Counted from the first letter of the stretch, positions 1 through 8,445 are shown. The stretch: 64,000 nt of DNA from Bhargavaea changchunensis (GCF_042665595.1 NZ_JBHTCT010000035.1:62001-126000), one strand, 5' to 3'. A program made the numbers and translations. Notes: generated from the sequence alone by a model not told the origin.

Positions 1-671
1 GCTTTGAAGGGGATCCGGGCTTTTATTTCTGGCTTGCGCATGCCGCGGCCATGATCGGAGAGGATAAGGTCGCACGTGATGCATGGGCGATGCTCGTCTC
101 GATGGATCCGTCCAAGGAAGGCAAAGAACCGTGGCTTCGGGCCCGCATTCCGGATACGCCCGAAAACGATCCGAAGTTCGTCATCGGCAAGCTGAACAGC
201 GGGGAAGAGGGGCTGCGCCTGCTCGGCCTGTTCCTGACGGGCAAATCGATGCGCCGCGAAGACATCCTGACACATCCGGAATGGCCGGATGTCGAGAAAA
301 TGTCGACGACCGAAAAACTGTTTCTGGCGAACGGCCTCGGTCACCGTCTGCCGGGACGGGACCGCGGGGAACTGCTCTATAACCGTGTGTTCGAAGCGAC
401 CGACCTGCTGTACAGCCGGTATGAGCCGCTTGCGGAAGAGGATCTGCCCATTCTGGAAATGTGGTTCCTTATGTGCAGCCGTGCGATCGACGAAAGCTAT
501 GCTTTCCGCAATCCGCGTGCAATTGCCGCATCGGCGGAGTACATGTACCGTTCTTCCCGACATGCGGGCACGACGAAAAAGGAAATTGCGGAAGCTTACG
601 GCATTTCGGTGAAGACACTCACGAAGTATGTCAATGAACTGTTCCGCTTCCTGCCATTCCCGCGCAGTTAG
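1..671 (+). CDS. Conserved protein, C-terminal part (left end cut by window)
   Basis: An open frame enters from the left edge (reading from base 3) and ends at the TAA at 669-671, so only the last 222 or so residues are visible. An internal ATG at 51 is not a convincing start because the frame stays open upstream and no ribosome binding site precedes it. The visible part is soluble and mostly helical. Its last 35 residues (TKKEIAEAYGISVKTLTKYV region) look like a helix-turn-helix. It lies just upstream of trxB, where B. subtilis carries the TPR-containing yvcD, so a YvcD-like protein is likely by position. The function is unknown. Confidence 0.6.
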   Translation, partial: FEGDPGFYFWLAHAAAMIGEDKVARDAWAMLVSMDPSKEGKEPWLRARIPDTPENDPKFVIGKLNSGEEGLRLLGLFLTGKSMRREDILTHPEWPDVEKMSTTEKLFLANGLGHRLPGRDRGELLYNRVFEATDLLYSRYEPLAEEDLPILEMWFLMCSRAIDESYAFRNPRAIAASAEYMYRSSRHAGTTKKEIAEAYGISVKTLTKYVNELFRFLPFPRS

Positions 672-748
672 GCAGAAATGTTGAGCCTGGGCTGCAAATG
701 GAATAGCATGAATGCAGACAGGCGTTCACATTTAAGGAGGAACCATTC

Positions 749-1699
749 ATGGCTGAAGATAAAATTTATGATGTCATCATCATCGGTGCCGGTCCTGCCG
801 GCATGACGGCAGCGGTCTATACAAGCCGCGCCAACATGTCCACGCTCATGCTCGAGCGCGGAATCCCCGGAGGACAGATGGCCAACACGGAAGACATCGA
901 GAACTACCCGGGATTCGACAGCATCCTTGGTCCGGATCTCTCCAATAAAATGTTCGAACATGCGAAGAAGTTCGGCGCCGAGTATGCATACGGCGATGTG
1001 TCCGAAATCCGTGACGGGGAAGAATACAAGACGATCGTTGCGGGCGGCAAGGAATACAAAGCCCGCTCGATTATCATCGGCACGGGCGCGGAGTACAAAA
1101 AGATGGGCATCCCGGGCGAATCCGAACTCGGCGGCCGCGGCGTCAGCTACTGTGCGGTCTGTGACGGCGCATTCTTCAAGAACAAGAACCTCGTCGTGGT
1201 CGGCGGCGGCGATTCAGCCGTTGAGGAAGGCAACTTCCTGACTCGCTTTGCGGACAAAGTGACCATCGTCCACCGCCGCGATGAGCTTCGCGCGCAAAAA
1301 ATCCTGCAGGACCGCGCTTTTGCGAATCCGAAGATCGACTTTATCTGGAGCCATACCCTGAAGTCGATCAACGACAAGGACGGCAAAGTCGGCAGCGTCA
1401 CGCTCGTTTCGACAAAAGATGGCAGCGAGCGCGAATTTGAAGCGGATGGCGTATTCATCTATATCGGCATGGTTCCGCTCACCGCTCCGTTCAAATCGCT
1501 CGGCATCACTGACGAGAACGGCTACATTCCGACGGACAAACATATGAAGACCGCGATTCCGGGCGTGTTCGCAGCTGGAGACGTACGCGAAAAAACTCTT
1601 CGTCAGGTCGTCACGGCGACAGGCGACGGCAGCATTGCGGCGGAGTCCGCACAGAAGTTCGTCGAGGAACTAAAGGAGAAAATCGGCGCGGGTGCCTGA
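749..1699 (+). CDS. trxB: Thioredoxin-disulfide reductase
   Basis: NADPH-dependent flavoenzyme that reduces thioredoxin in the cytosol. The 316 residues match the usual family length. An FAD-binding GAGPAG is at residues 13-18, the redox-active CAVC at 135-138, and the NADPH-binding GGGDSA at about 152-157 with the HRRDELRA segment downstream. A second FAD motif (FAAGDV) is near residue 279. The start ATG follows AAGGAGG with good spacing. It is separated from the downstream nudix operon by a strong terminator, so it appears to be its own unit. Confidence 0.97.
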   Translation: MAEDKIYDVIIIGAGPAGMTAAVYTSRANMSTLMLERGIPGGQMANTEDIENYPGFDSILGPDLSNKMFEHAKKFGAEYAYGDVSEIRDGEEYKTIVAGGKEYKARSIIIGTGAEYKKMGIPGESELGGRGVSYCAVCDGAFFKNKNLVVVGGGDSAVEEGNFLTRFADKVTIVHRRDELRAQKILQDRAFANPKIDFIWSHTLKSINDKDGKVGSVTLVSTKDGSEREFEADGVFIYIGMVPLTAPFKSLGITDENGYIPTDKHMKTAIPGVFAAGDVREKTLRQVVTATGDGSIAAESAQKFVEELKEKIGAGA

Positions 1700-1797
1700 T
1701 TTAATACGTTCTTAACCGCACTGTAACAGCGCTGCAATAAAAAGGGTGTATAGTCAGAAGTGTAAATTGACCCCCCTTTATGATTGAAATACTTTTA

Positions 1798-1833
1798 GAC
1801 GGCACCGGGAACGCCCGGCTGCCGTCCTTTTTT
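1798..1833 (+). terminator. Intrinsic terminator after trxB
   Basis: A GACGGCA...TGCCGTC stem with an inner CCGGG/CCCGG continuation is followed by a run of six T. It closes the trxB unit. Confidence 0.8.
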
Positions 1834-1842
1834 GCATTCCTT

Positions 1843-1872
1843 TTGTATCCCCTATCCGTTGCATAGTATAAT
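1843..1872 (+). promoter_or_regulatory. Sigma-A-type promoter for the yvcI-rapZ-glmR-whiA operon
   Basis: TTGTAT and TATAAT are separated by 18 bases, about 35 bases upstream of the nudix gene start. Confidence 0.65.
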
Positions 1873-1908
1873 AAAGGGTAGAATGTTTTCCGGGAAGGTG
1901 GGAGACCG

Positions 1909-2391
1909 ATGCAGCGGATCGCCAATCTGTTGGTTATCCAGGACGGAAAAGTCCTGTTATTGAAGAAGCCCCGCCGCGGCTGGTATGTCGCGCCGGGCGG
2001 GAAGATGGAGTCGGGAGAGTCCGTCTATTCGGCCGCTTTCCGGGAGTTTACGGAAGAGACCGGTGCGACACCGGTCGAGCCGCATCTGAAAGGGATTTAT
2101 ACGATGGTGATCCGGGACGAGGAAAACACCCGGACACTGGATGAATGGATGCTATATACATTCGCGGCACGCGGTCTCGAGGGCGTTCCTTTTGAGGAGA
2201 ACCGGGAAGGGAAGCTTGAATGGCATGATGTCGGGGAACTCGACACCCTGCCGATGGCCGAAGGCGACCGGATGAACCTGAAGTTCGCCGCGGAAAGCCC
2301 CGGCACCCAGTACGGCACGTTCACCTATACGGAAGAGTTCAGGCTGCTCGGGGCGGACCTCCAGCAGTCCGCAGAAAGGGTGGGACCATGA
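1909..2391 (+). CDS. Nudix hydrolase, YvcI-like
   Basis: Predicted Nudix-family pyrophosphohydrolase of 160 residues. The Nudix box is visible as GG-(K)-MESGE...REFTEETG at about residues 33-55, with the REFTEE glutamates that bind the metal. The N-terminal strands (IANLLVIQDGKVLLLKKPRRGWYVAPGG) are typical of the 8-oxo-dGTP-type branch, but the substrate cannot be read from sequence. The ATG follows GGTGGGAG. The gene overlaps rapZ by four bases (ATGA), and the order yvcI-rapZ-glmR-whiA is conserved in Bacillus. Confidence 0.9.
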   Translation: MQRIANLLVIQDGKVLLLKKPRRGWYVAPGGKMESGESVYSAAFREFTEETGATPVEPHLKGIYTMVIRDEENTRTLDEWMLYTFAARGLEGVPFEENREGKLEWHDVGELDTLPMAEGDRMNLKFAAESPGTQYGTFTYTEEFRLLGADLQQSAERVGP

Positions 2392-3281
2392 CGGAGCAGA
2401 AGAAAGAAAACAGCGGCAACATGGAACTGGTTGTCATCACCGGAATGTCCGGCGCCGGCAAGACGGTCGCCATGCAGAGTTTCGAGGATCTCGGCTACTA
2501 TTGCATCGACAACCTCCCTCCGGAATTGCTCCTGACATTCCTGAAGCTTCTGGCGCACTCGGACCACAAGCAGAGACGGGTTGCTGCCGTGATGGACATG
2601 CGGGGCAGGGAGTACTTTGATTCCCTGACCGGGACACTGGACCAGATCGATGCGGCGGATGGGTTTGACCTGCAGGTGCTCTTCCTTGACGCCGACGACA
2701 GCACGCTCGTCAAGCGTTACAAGGAAACCCGCCGCAAGCATCCGCTGTCCCACGGCGGGCTGGTCAGCGACGGCATCCGCAAGGAACGGGAGATGCTGTC
2801 GGATCTGAAAGGCAGGGCACGCTACCTGTTCAATACGTCCAATCTGGGGCCGCGGGAGCTCCGGGAAAAGATTGTAGAAAGCTTTTCCGAATCAGAAAAG
2901 GGCACATTCACAGTCAATGTCATGTCGTTCGGCTACAAGCACGGCATCCCGATTGACGCGGATATCGCACTTGACGTGAGGTTCCTGCCGAACCCTTACT
3001 ATATCGAGAAACTCAAGCCCCTAACCGGCCTCCAGTCGGAAGTCTACGATTATGTCATGGAACAGAACGATACAAAGGAACTGATCACGAAGCTGGAAGA
3101 TCTCTTCCGCTTCCTCATCCCGAGATACAAGGAAGAGGGCAAGGCGCAGTTGGTCATCGCATTCGGCTGCACGGGCGGCCAGCACCGCTCCGTGTCGCTC
3201 GCGGAGTATTTCGCTGAGAAGCTGAGCGAAGAATACAAGACGTCGGTGACCCACCGGGATATCAAACACAGAAAGGGCTGA
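2388..3281 (+). CDS. rapZ: RNase adapter / nucleotide-binding protein RapZ (YvcJ)
   Basis: P-loop protein of 297 residues. In enterobacteria RapZ presents the small RNA GlmZ to RNase E; in Bacillus YvcJ binds and hydrolyses GTP and its target is less clear. Walker A GMSGAGKT is at residues 19-26, the DNLPP motif follows near residue 42, and the C-terminal domain ends with a conserved GCTGGQHRSV near 262-271. The start overlaps the upstream stop as ATGA, implying translational coupling. The next gene is the cell-envelope regulator glmR. Confidence 0.95.
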   Translation: MTEQKKENSGNMELVVITGMSGAGKTVAMQSFEDLGYYCIDNLPPELLLTFLKLLAHSDHKQRRVAAVMDMRGREYFDSLTGTLDQIDAADGFDLQVLFLDADDSTLVKRYKETRRKHPLSHGGLVSDGIRKEREMLSDLKGRARYLFNTSNLGPRELREKIVESFSESEKGTFTVNVMSFGYKHGIPIDADIALDVRFLPNPYYIEKLKPLTGLQSEVYDYVMEQNDTKELITKLEDLFRFLIPRYKEEGKAQLVIAFGCTGGQHRSVSLAEYFAEKLSEEYKTSVTHRDIKHRKG

Positions 3282-3285
3282 TCTG

Positions 3286-4266
3286 ATGCCCGGAAAAAAG
3301 GGGAAAAAGCGCATTGTGGCAATCGGCGGGGGAACCGGCCTTTCCACAATCCTGCGTGGCCTCAAACAATATGATGTCGACCTGACCGCCATCGTGACCG
3401 TCGCAGACGACGGAGGAAGCTCGGGGAAGATCCGCAAAGATTATATGATTCCGCCGCCGGGTGATATCCGGAACGTCATGGCGGCGCTTTCAGACGTCGA
3501 GCCGCTCGTGCTGGAAATGTTCCAGTACCGCTTCTCCTCTTCGGAAGGTCTCGGAGGCCACTCGCTCGGAAATCTGATGCTGGCAGCGATGACAAATATC
3601 ACCGGTGATTTCTCCAGGGCAGTGGCGGAAATGAGCAGGATTCTCAACATCAAGGGGCGCGTGCTTCCTGCCGCAAATCAGATCATCACCCTCGGAGCGG
3701 AACTTGAAGACGGCTCGATCATCAACGGCGAGTCGAAGATTCCGGCTTACGGACACCGGATCCGGCGTGTGTTCCTGCTCCCGGATGAAGTGGAGCCGCT
3801 GGAAGATGCAATACGTGCGATCCGCAAGGCCGACATGATCGTCGTCGGGCCCGGCAGCCTATATACCAGCATTTTGCCGAACCTGCTTGTCCCCGGGATC
3901 GGGGAAGCCGTACTTAAGTCGAAGGCGAGCAGGCTCTACATATGCAACATCATGACCCAGCCGGGCGAGACATCATCGTTCAGCGCATCGGACCATGTCC
4001 GTGTGATGTACGACCATCTCGGCGGCCGGTTCCTCGACGGCATCGTCGTCAATGACGGTACGGGACTGGAGGATGTGGCGGAAGAATACCGCCAGCAGCA
4101 ATCCATACCGGTGCATAGTGATGTGGAGAGACTCAGGGAACTGGCGGATGATGTCATTCTGGCAGACATCGCAACCATCGTGGGCGGACATGTCCGGCAC
4201 GATGCGGGCAAGGTGGCGGAACTGCTCTGCAGCTACCTGGACAGCCCGGACGGGGCGGCCGTCTGA
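3286..4266 (+). CDS. glmR: Gluconeogenesis / cell-wall precursor factor GlmR (YvcK)
   Basis: YvcK/CofD-like family protein of 326 residues. In B. subtilis it binds UDP-GlcNAc and stimulates GlmS, and it is needed for normal wall growth on gluconeogenic carbon. The N-terminal nucleotide-binding turn GGGTGLST is at residues 14-21, followed by the family-typical TVADDGGSSG and PPPGDIRN. ALSDVEPL and GGHSLGN are also present. It starts four bases after the rapZ stop, so it is in the same operon. Confidence 0.95.
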   Translation: MPGKKGKKRIVAIGGGTGLSTILRGLKQYDVDLTAIVTVADDGGSSGKIRKDYMIPPPGDIRNVMAALSDVEPLVLEMFQYRFSSSEGLGGHSLGNLMLAAMTNITGDFSRAVAEMSRILNIKGRVLPAANQIITLGAELEDGSIINGESKIPAYGHRIRRVFLLPDEVEPLEDAIRAIRKADMIVVGPGSLYTSILPNLLVPGIGEAVLKSKASRLYICNIMTQPGETSSFSASDHVRVMYDHLGGRFLDGIVVNDGTGLEDVAEEYRQQQSIPVHSDVERLRELADDVILADIATIVGGHVRHDAGKVAELLCSYLDSPDGAAV

Positions 4267-4300
4267 TCTGGACGGCCGTCCGTGAAAGGAGAGGAAGCCG

Positions 4301-5248
4301 GTGTCATTCGCATCGGAAACGAAAAAAGAACTGACGCAGGTGGAGATGGAAGAGTGCTGCACCCGCGCGGAGCTGTCGGCCTTCATCAAGATGAACGGGG
4401 TGCTGTCGTTTTCAAACCGGCAGATGAGCCTGGACGTCCAGACGGAGAACGCGGCGATCGCCCGCAGGATGTACACGAACATGCGGAGGCTTTATCCGTA
4501 TAAAGTGGAGCTGCTCGTCCGGAAGAAAATGCGGCTGAAAAAGAACAATGTCTATATATGCAGGATCCGTGAAGGTGCAAAGACGATGCTGGAGGATCTG
4601 AAGATCACCGGAGAGGGAATCAGTTTTGCCGAAGGCGTCTCAGAAGAGATCATCAAAGATGACTGCTGCAGGCGGTCGTATCTGCGTGGTGCGTTCCTGG
4701 CAGGCGGTTCGGTCAATAATCCGGAGACCTCGTCTTATCATCTGGAGATTTTCTCGCTTTATCAGGAGCACAGTGAAGCATTGGTGGAGCTGATGAATGC
4801 CTATCATCTGAACGCCAAGTCGATCGAACGCAAAAAAGGGTTTATCGCCTATCTCAAAGAAGCGGAGAAAATCTCAGACTTTCTCAGCCTGATCGGCGCC
4901 CACTCGGCACTGCTCAAGTTCGAGGACGTCCGCATCATCCGGGACATGCGCAACAGCGTCAACCGCCTCGTCAACTGCGAGACGGCAAACCTGAACAAGA
5001 CGATCGGTGCCGCCATGCGCCAGGTGGAGAACATCCAATACATCGACCGGATGATCGGCATCGACGGACTGCCGGAGCGGCTGCAGGAGATCGCCCGGCT
5101 CCGTGTCGAGTATCAGGACATCACGCTGAAGGAACTCGGAGAAATGGTGTCGGGACCAGCCATCAGCAAGTCGGGGGTTAACCACCGGCTGCGCAAGATT
5201 GATGAGATCGCGGAAAAGCTCCGCAAAGGCGGCGTATCGCTGAAGTAA
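4301..5248 (+). CDS. whiA: DNA-binding protein WhiA
   Basis: WhiA/DUF199 family protein of 315 residues, initiated at GTG after AAGGAGAGG. The N-terminal part is the degenerate LAGLIDADG homing-endonuclease-like fold, with RSYLRGAFLAGGSV near residues 125-138. The C-terminus carries a helix-turn-helix (ITLKELGEMV...SKSGVNHRLRKI). WhiA controls sporulation-linked division in Streptomyces and affects division and chromosome segregation in Bacillus. It is the last gene before the crh promoter. Confidence 0.96.
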   Translation: MSFASETKKELTQVEMEECCTRAELSAFIKMNGVLSFSNRQMSLDVQTENAAIARRMYTNMRRLYPYKVELLVRKKMRLKKNNVYICRIREGAKTMLEDLKITGEGISFAEGVSEEIIKDDCCRRSYLRGAFLAGGSVNNPETSSYHLEIFSLYQEHSEALVELMNAYHLNAKSIERKKGFIAYLKEAEKISDFLSLIGAHSALLKFEDVRIIRDMRNSVNRLVNCETANLNKTIGAAMRQVENIQYIDRMIGIDGLPERLQEIARLRVEYQDITLKELGEMVSGPAISKSGVNHRLRKIDEIAEKLRKGGVSLK

Positions 5249-5256
5249 GTTTGTCC

Positions 5257-5285
5257 TTGTTCTTTTCGGGCTTCTCCGATACGAT
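5257..5285 (+). promoter_or_regulatory. Probable promoter of crh
   Basis: TTGTTC and TACGAT with a 17-base spacer lie between whiA and crh. Confidence 0.5.
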
Positions 5286-5328
5286 AAAGGAATAGACAAG
5301 CAACCGGTTGCAAAGGAGGAAGTCGGCC

Positions 5329-5592
5329 ATGACCGAACGGACACTAGAGGTGAAACTGAAATCCGGCCTGCAGGCCAGGCAGGCGGCGCTTTTCGTTCAG
5401 GAAGCGAACCGTTTCTCCTCGGACATCTACCTCGAGAAGGGGGCGCGCAAGGTGAACGCCAAAAGCATCATGGGCATCATGAGCCTTGCAATCGCCAGAG
5501 GGGCTGAAGTGACGCTGAGCGCGGACGGCCACGATGAGGAGAACGCAGTAACGGCTCTTGCGTCAATCATAGAAGATGAAGCGGCAAAGTGA
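5329..5592 (+). CDS. crh: HPr-like catabolite repression protein Crh
   Basis: HPr-fold protein of 87 residues. The catalytic histidine of HPr is replaced by Gln at residue 15 (GLQAR), which is diagnostic of Crh. The regulatory serine is kept at position 46 (AKSIMG), the site HPr kinase phosphorylates so that Crh can act as a CcpA corepressor. The start is the ATG at 5329, seven bases after AAAGGAGG; an in-frame TTG at 5308 has no such site. One oddity is that the residue after GLQAR is Gln rather than the usual Pro. It is next to whiA and clpP as in B. subtilis. Confidence 0.95.
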   Translation: MTERTLEVKLKSGLQARQAALFVQEANRFSSDIYLEKGARKVNAKSIMGIMSLAIARGAEVTLSADGHDEENAVTALASIIEDEAAK

Positions 5593-5622
5593 AAAGCAGC
5601 CGTTATTAATGAAACCAACAAG

Positions 5623-5650
5623 AAAAGACCCGGCATCCGCCGGGTCTTTT
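5623..5650. terminator. Bidirectional terminator between crh and clpP
   Basis: A perfect 12-bp stem (AAAAGACCCGGC / GCCGGGTCTTTT) with an ATCC loop provides T runs on both strands. It serves crh on the plus strand and clpP on the minus strand. Confidence 0.9.
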
Positions 5651-5657
5651 GACTTTC

Positions 5658-6266
5658 TTACTTGTCTTTTTTGTCTTTCTGAAGCTCGTTGCGCTCGATG
5701 ATGTGGTCGATGAGACCATATTCTTTCGCGCGCTCGGCCGTCATGAAGTTGTCGCGTTCCGTGTCGCGCTCAAGCACTTCAAGCGGCTGGCCGGTGCGTT
5801 CGGCAAGAATGGTGTTGAGCTTTTCGCGGAGGAAGAGGATGCGTTTGGCCGCAATCTCGATTTCCGTCGCCTGGCCCTGTGCGCCGCCGAGTGGCTGGTG
5901 GATCATGACTTCCGCGTTAGGGAGCGCGTAACGCTTGCCTTTTGTTCCCGCGGCGAGGAGGAAGGCGCCCATCGATGCCGCCATGCCGATGCAGATTGTC
6001 TGCACATCCGGCTTGATGAACTGCATCGTATCGAAGATGGCCATACCGGCCGTGATGCTGCCGCCCGGGCTGTTGATGTAGATCGAGATGTCTTTGTCCG
6101 GATCTTCAGCTTCGAGGAAGAGAAGCTGTGCGACAATAGAGTTTGACACGTTATCGTCAATGCCCGATCCGAGCATGATGATGCGGTCTTTCAGAAGCCG
6201 CGAGTAAATGTCATAAGCCCGCTCACCGCGGTTTGTCTGTTCAATTACTGTAGGGATGAGATTCAT
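5658..6266 (-). CDS. clpP: ATP-dependent Clp protease proteolytic subunit
   Basis: Serine protease subunit of 202 residues that forms the tetradecameric core of ClpCP and ClpXP. The catalytic triad sits at the classical positions: Ser98 in GMAASMG, His123 in MIHQP, and Asp172 in ERDNF. The start chosen is the ATG at 6266 (MNLIPTVIEQ), after AAAGGAGG; an ATG 48 bases upstream lacks a ribosome binding site. Upstream lies a CtsR-type heptad repeat overlapping a promoter, so heat-shock control by CtsR is expected. Confidence 0.98.
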   Translation of the reverse strand: MNLIPTVIEQTNRGERAYDIYSRLLKDRIIMLGSGIDDNVSNSIVAQLLFLEAEDPDKDISIYINSPGGSITAGMAIFDTMQFIKPDVQTICIGMAASMGAFLLAAGTKGKRYALPNAEVMIHQPLGGAQGQATEIEIAAKRILFLREKLNTILAERTGQPLEVLERDTERDNFMTAERAKEYGLIDHIIERNELQKDKKDK

Positions 6267-6337
6267 CTGTTCGTCCTCCTTTGAGTGGATAAGTAAATAC
6301 CTGCACTGGAACACTATACCCTCCAGCCCTTGAAATT

Positions 6338-6367
6338 ATCATAAGCTATTTGGTCAATGAAGGTCAA
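6338..6367 (-). promoter_or_regulatory. Promoter of clpP
   Basis: On the minus strand TTGACC (6362-6367) and TATGAT (6338-6343) are 18 bases apart. The -35 is part of the CtsR-type operator. Confidence 0.6.
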
Positions 6368-6368
6368 A
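6352..6368. promoter_or_regulatory. CtsR operator upstream of clpP
   Basis: The direct heptad repeat GGTCAAT-GAA-GGTCAAA matches the CtsR consensus (A/G)GTCAAA-NAN-(A/G)GTCAAA except at one base. It covers the clpP -35 and spacer, as expected for repression of this class III heat-shock gene. Confidence 0.8.
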
Positions 6369-6399
6369 TGGGACGCTTCATCAAAAATGAAAAAGGGGC

Positions 6400-6428
6400 T
6401 TGCATCCCGGACATCATACTTGTATAAT
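6400..6428 (+). promoter_or_regulatory. Promoter of the tRNA-Arg gene
   Basis: TTGCAT and TATAAT are separated by 17 bases, 38 bases before the tRNA. Confidence 0.75.
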
Positions 6429-6465
6429 GAAAACTGTCGTCCGGTAAGGAGACTATGAATGTTCT

Positions 6466-6537
6466 GCCCTCGTGGTGCAACGGATAGCACGTAAGATTCC
6501 GGTTCTTAAGATGTGGGTTCGATTCCTGCCGAGGGCG
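6466..6537 (+). tRNA. tRNA-Arg (anticodon CCG)
   Basis: A 72-base cloverleaf. Acceptor GCCCTCG pairs with CGAGGGC, and the D arm spans GTGC...GCAC. The anticodon stem TAAGA/TCTTA encloses loop TTCCGGT, giving anticodon CCG for codon CGG. The T loop is TTCGATT, with two wobble pairs in its stem. The discriminator is G, and the 3' CCA is not encoded (CTG follows). It is a single tRNA with its own promoter and terminator. Confidence 0.93.
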
Positions 6538-6544
6538 CTGACAG

Positions 6545-6575
6545 ACGCATCACCTTTATAGGTGGTGCGTTTTTT
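6545..6575 (+). terminator. Terminator after tRNA-Arg
   Basis: The 10-bp stem ACGCATCACC/GGTGGTGCGT with loop TTTATA is followed by T5. Confidence 0.85.
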
Positions 6576-6747
6576 GTTGTTCCAGGAAACTTGCGGCCGC
6601 CTGCTGCTCCCTGCTTTGATTCCACATCTCCTGAATCTTTTCCTTCTTTTATACGTAGAGAATAATGAAACGGCCGTTGTTTCAAGAAGAAATGGGATAG
6701 GGTAAGGTAGGGTTATATATCGCAGATGAAGAGAGGGGACTAAGCGA

Positions 6748-7326
6748 ATGAGAAAAATGATGGGACCGCTGCTGATCATTGTCGGCATCCTGGTCGTATT
6801 GGCCATTATCCTTGTGCCTAAGTACAATTCCTTCGTCAATCTGGAGGAAGACGTGAACAAGTCCTACAGCCAGATTGAAAACCAGCTGCAGCGACGGATG
6901 GATCTCATCCCGAACCTGGTTGAAACCGCAAAAGGCTATGCCAAGCATGAAGAGGAAGTCTTTACGGACATTGCGGATGCACGATCGCGGCTGGCAGGGG
7001 CGGGATCGCCCGAAGAACAGGCCAATGCCAACGAAGAGCTGACCGGCGCGCTGAGCCGACTGCTCGTCATCGCAGAAAACTATCCGGACCTGAAGGCGAA
7101 CGAAAACTTCCGCCAGCTCATGGATGAACTGGCCGGGACGGAAAACCGTCTTGCGGTCGCCAGGATGGACTATAATGAAGCGGCCACTGAATATAACCGG
7201 AATGTCCGGAGGTTCCCGGGCAATCTGGTCGCCGGCATTTTCGGATTCGATCAGAAAGAGTACTTCGAAGCGTCGGAAGCCGCCCAGGAAGCGCCGAAAG
7301 TCGATTTCGGGGAGTACGGTAACTGA
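6748..7326 (+). CDS. LemA family membrane protein
   Basis: LemA family protein of 192 residues with one N-terminal membrane segment (about residues 6-23, IIVGILVVLAIILV) and a long helical part outside or inside the membrane. The family signature runs from YNSFVNLEEDVNKSYSQIENQLQRR to DLIPNLVETAKGYAKHE. The C-terminal NRNVRRFPGNLVAGIFGF segment is also typical. Its biochemical role is not established. It overlaps the next TPM-domain gene by one base (TGATG), a pairing common in bacteria that suggests a shared envelope function. Confidence 0.93.
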   Translation: MRKMMGPLLIIVGILVVLAIILVPKYNSFVNLEEDVNKSYSQIENQLQRRMDLIPNLVETAKGYAKHEEEVFTDIADARSRLAGAGSPEEQANANEELTGALSRLLVIAENYPDLKANENFRQLMDELAGTENRLAVARMDYNEAATEYNRNVRRFPGNLVAGIFGFDQKEYFEASEAAQEAPKVDFGEYGN

Positions 7327-8162
7327 TGAAGCGGATCAGCAGGACTCTTCTGTTCGTCCTGCTTCTCTTTGCCGGAACGCCCGCTCTGGCGGCGGAGCCG
7401 GACGTGCCGGAATCAACCGGAACATTTGTGCAGGACCATGCTCAAGTTCTTACGGCCGATCAGACTTCTCAGATTGAATCTATGGCAACACAGCTTGAAC
7501 AGGCAACAGGAGCCCAGATCGTAATATTGACTATCCCAAATGCAATCGAAGTCCCGGAAATGTACGGTGTCGAAGCTTTCCGGAAGTTCGGTATCGGTTC
7601 CGGGGAAGACAACAATGGGGTCCTTCTTCTGGTATCGACTGTGCCGAACTCCTCGGGTGACCGGGCATTTGAAATTACGGTCGGTTACGGCCTTGAAGGT
7701 GCCCTGCCGGATGGCAAGGTCGGAAGGATTATCGATGAATATGGTATTCCTTACCTGCGCGAAGAACAACCGGGCACGGCCATTATGAACGTTTACCGCG
7801 TGCTCCATAACGAAGTGGCCAAGGAATACAACTGGGACGGCACTGTCGAGCAGCCGGAGTCGCAAGCGGATGCGGGAAGTGGTGACGGCGGGGGCGGAAT
7901 CAATCCGATCGTCGCGATCATCATCATCTTCGTCCTAGTCAATATGTTCTTCGGTGGCGGAGGACGCGGCGGAGGCGGAGGCGGTCCGGGCGGCCGGAGA
8001 CGCAGGCGCGGTTCGGTCGTATTCATCCCCGGCTCCTTCGGCGGCGGTGGTGGCTTCGGCGGTGGCGGCGGCTTCGGCGGTGGCGGCGGCTTTGGCGGTG
8101 GTGGCGGCTTCGGCGGAGGCGGCGGATCCACCGGCGGGGGTGGCGCCGGCCGGGGCTGGTAA
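7326..8162 (+). CDS. TPM-domain (YgcG-type) membrane protein with GFGGGG repeats
   Basis: Protein of 278 residues. A signal peptide covers about residues 1-23 (ISRTLLFVLLLFAGTPALAAE). A TPM domain follows at about 35-165, including the LTADQTSQIESMATQLEQATGAQIVI start and the GYGLEGALPDGKVGRII core. After a linker there is a membrane segment (INPIVAIIIIFVLVNMFF, about 198-215) and a basic, glycine-rich tail. The tail contains five copies of a six-residue FGGGGG unit encoded by 18-bp tandem repeats at 8037-8126. It is translationally coupled to lemA. The domain is linked to photosystem repair in plants; the bacterial role is unclear. Confidence 0.9.
   Translation: MKRISRTLLFVLLLFAGTPALAAEPDVPESTGTFVQDHAQVLTADQTSQIESMATQLEQATGAQIVILTIPNAIEVPEMYGVEAFRKFGIGSGEDNNGVLLLVSTVPNSSGDRAFEITVGYGLEGALPDGKVGRIIDEYGIPYLREEQPGTAIMNVYRVLHNEVAKEYNWDGTVEQPESQADAGSGDGGGGINPIVAIIIIFVLVNMFFGGGGRGGGGGGPGGRRRRRGSVVFIPGSFGGGGGFGGGGGFGGGGGFGGGGGFGGGGGSTGGGGAGRGW
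8037..8126 (+). repeat. 18-bp in-frame tandem repeat (five units)
   Basis: Units beginning TTCGGCGG (once TTTGGC) recur at 8037, 8055, 8073, 8091 and 8109, each encoding FGGGGG in the C-terminal tail of the TPM protein. Confidence 0.9.
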
Positions 8163-8186
8163 CCTCACAGGAAAGAAGGCTTGTAC

Positions 8187-8417
8187 ATGAACGTCACATT
8201 GTATGTCGGCAACGACTGCCCGCTCTGCGACGAAGCGATGCTTAATCTGAAACTTGCAGCACAGGATCTCCCGCTCGATATCGAAGTTGTCGACATCAGG
8301 CGGGATGACCGGCTGCACGAAAAATACATGCTGATGATCCCGGTCCTGGAAAAGGACGGAAAAGTCCTGCTCTACGGGAACATCGGCTACGGTGATGTGA
8401 TGGAAGCGCTCCTGTAG
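8187..8417 (+). CDS. Glutaredoxin family protein
   Basis: Small thioredoxin-fold protein of 76 residues with an N-terminal CPLC redox motif (residues 11-14, NDCPLCDEA) and a cis-proline segment (MIPVLEKDG). It belongs to the DUF836/glutaredoxin-like group, whose partners are unknown. The start is the ATG at 8187, seven bases after AGAAGG; the TTG at 8181 is too close to that site. It sits just before cggR, a common position in Bacillales. Its stop codon lies inside the downstream terminator stem. Confidence 0.85.
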   Translation: MNVTLYVGNDCPLCDEAMLNLKLAAQDLPLDIEVVDIRRDDRLHEKYMLMIPVLEKDGKVLLYGNIGYGDVMEALL

Positions 8418-8430
8418 CGCTTCTTTTTTT
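8403..8430 (+). terminator. Terminator after the glutaredoxin gene
   Basis: GAAGCGCT/AGCGCTTC stem with a 5-base loop and a run of seven T. The loop and stem include the TAG stop codon. Confidence 0.9.
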
Positions 8431-8445
8431 GTTTGGTTAAAAAGT

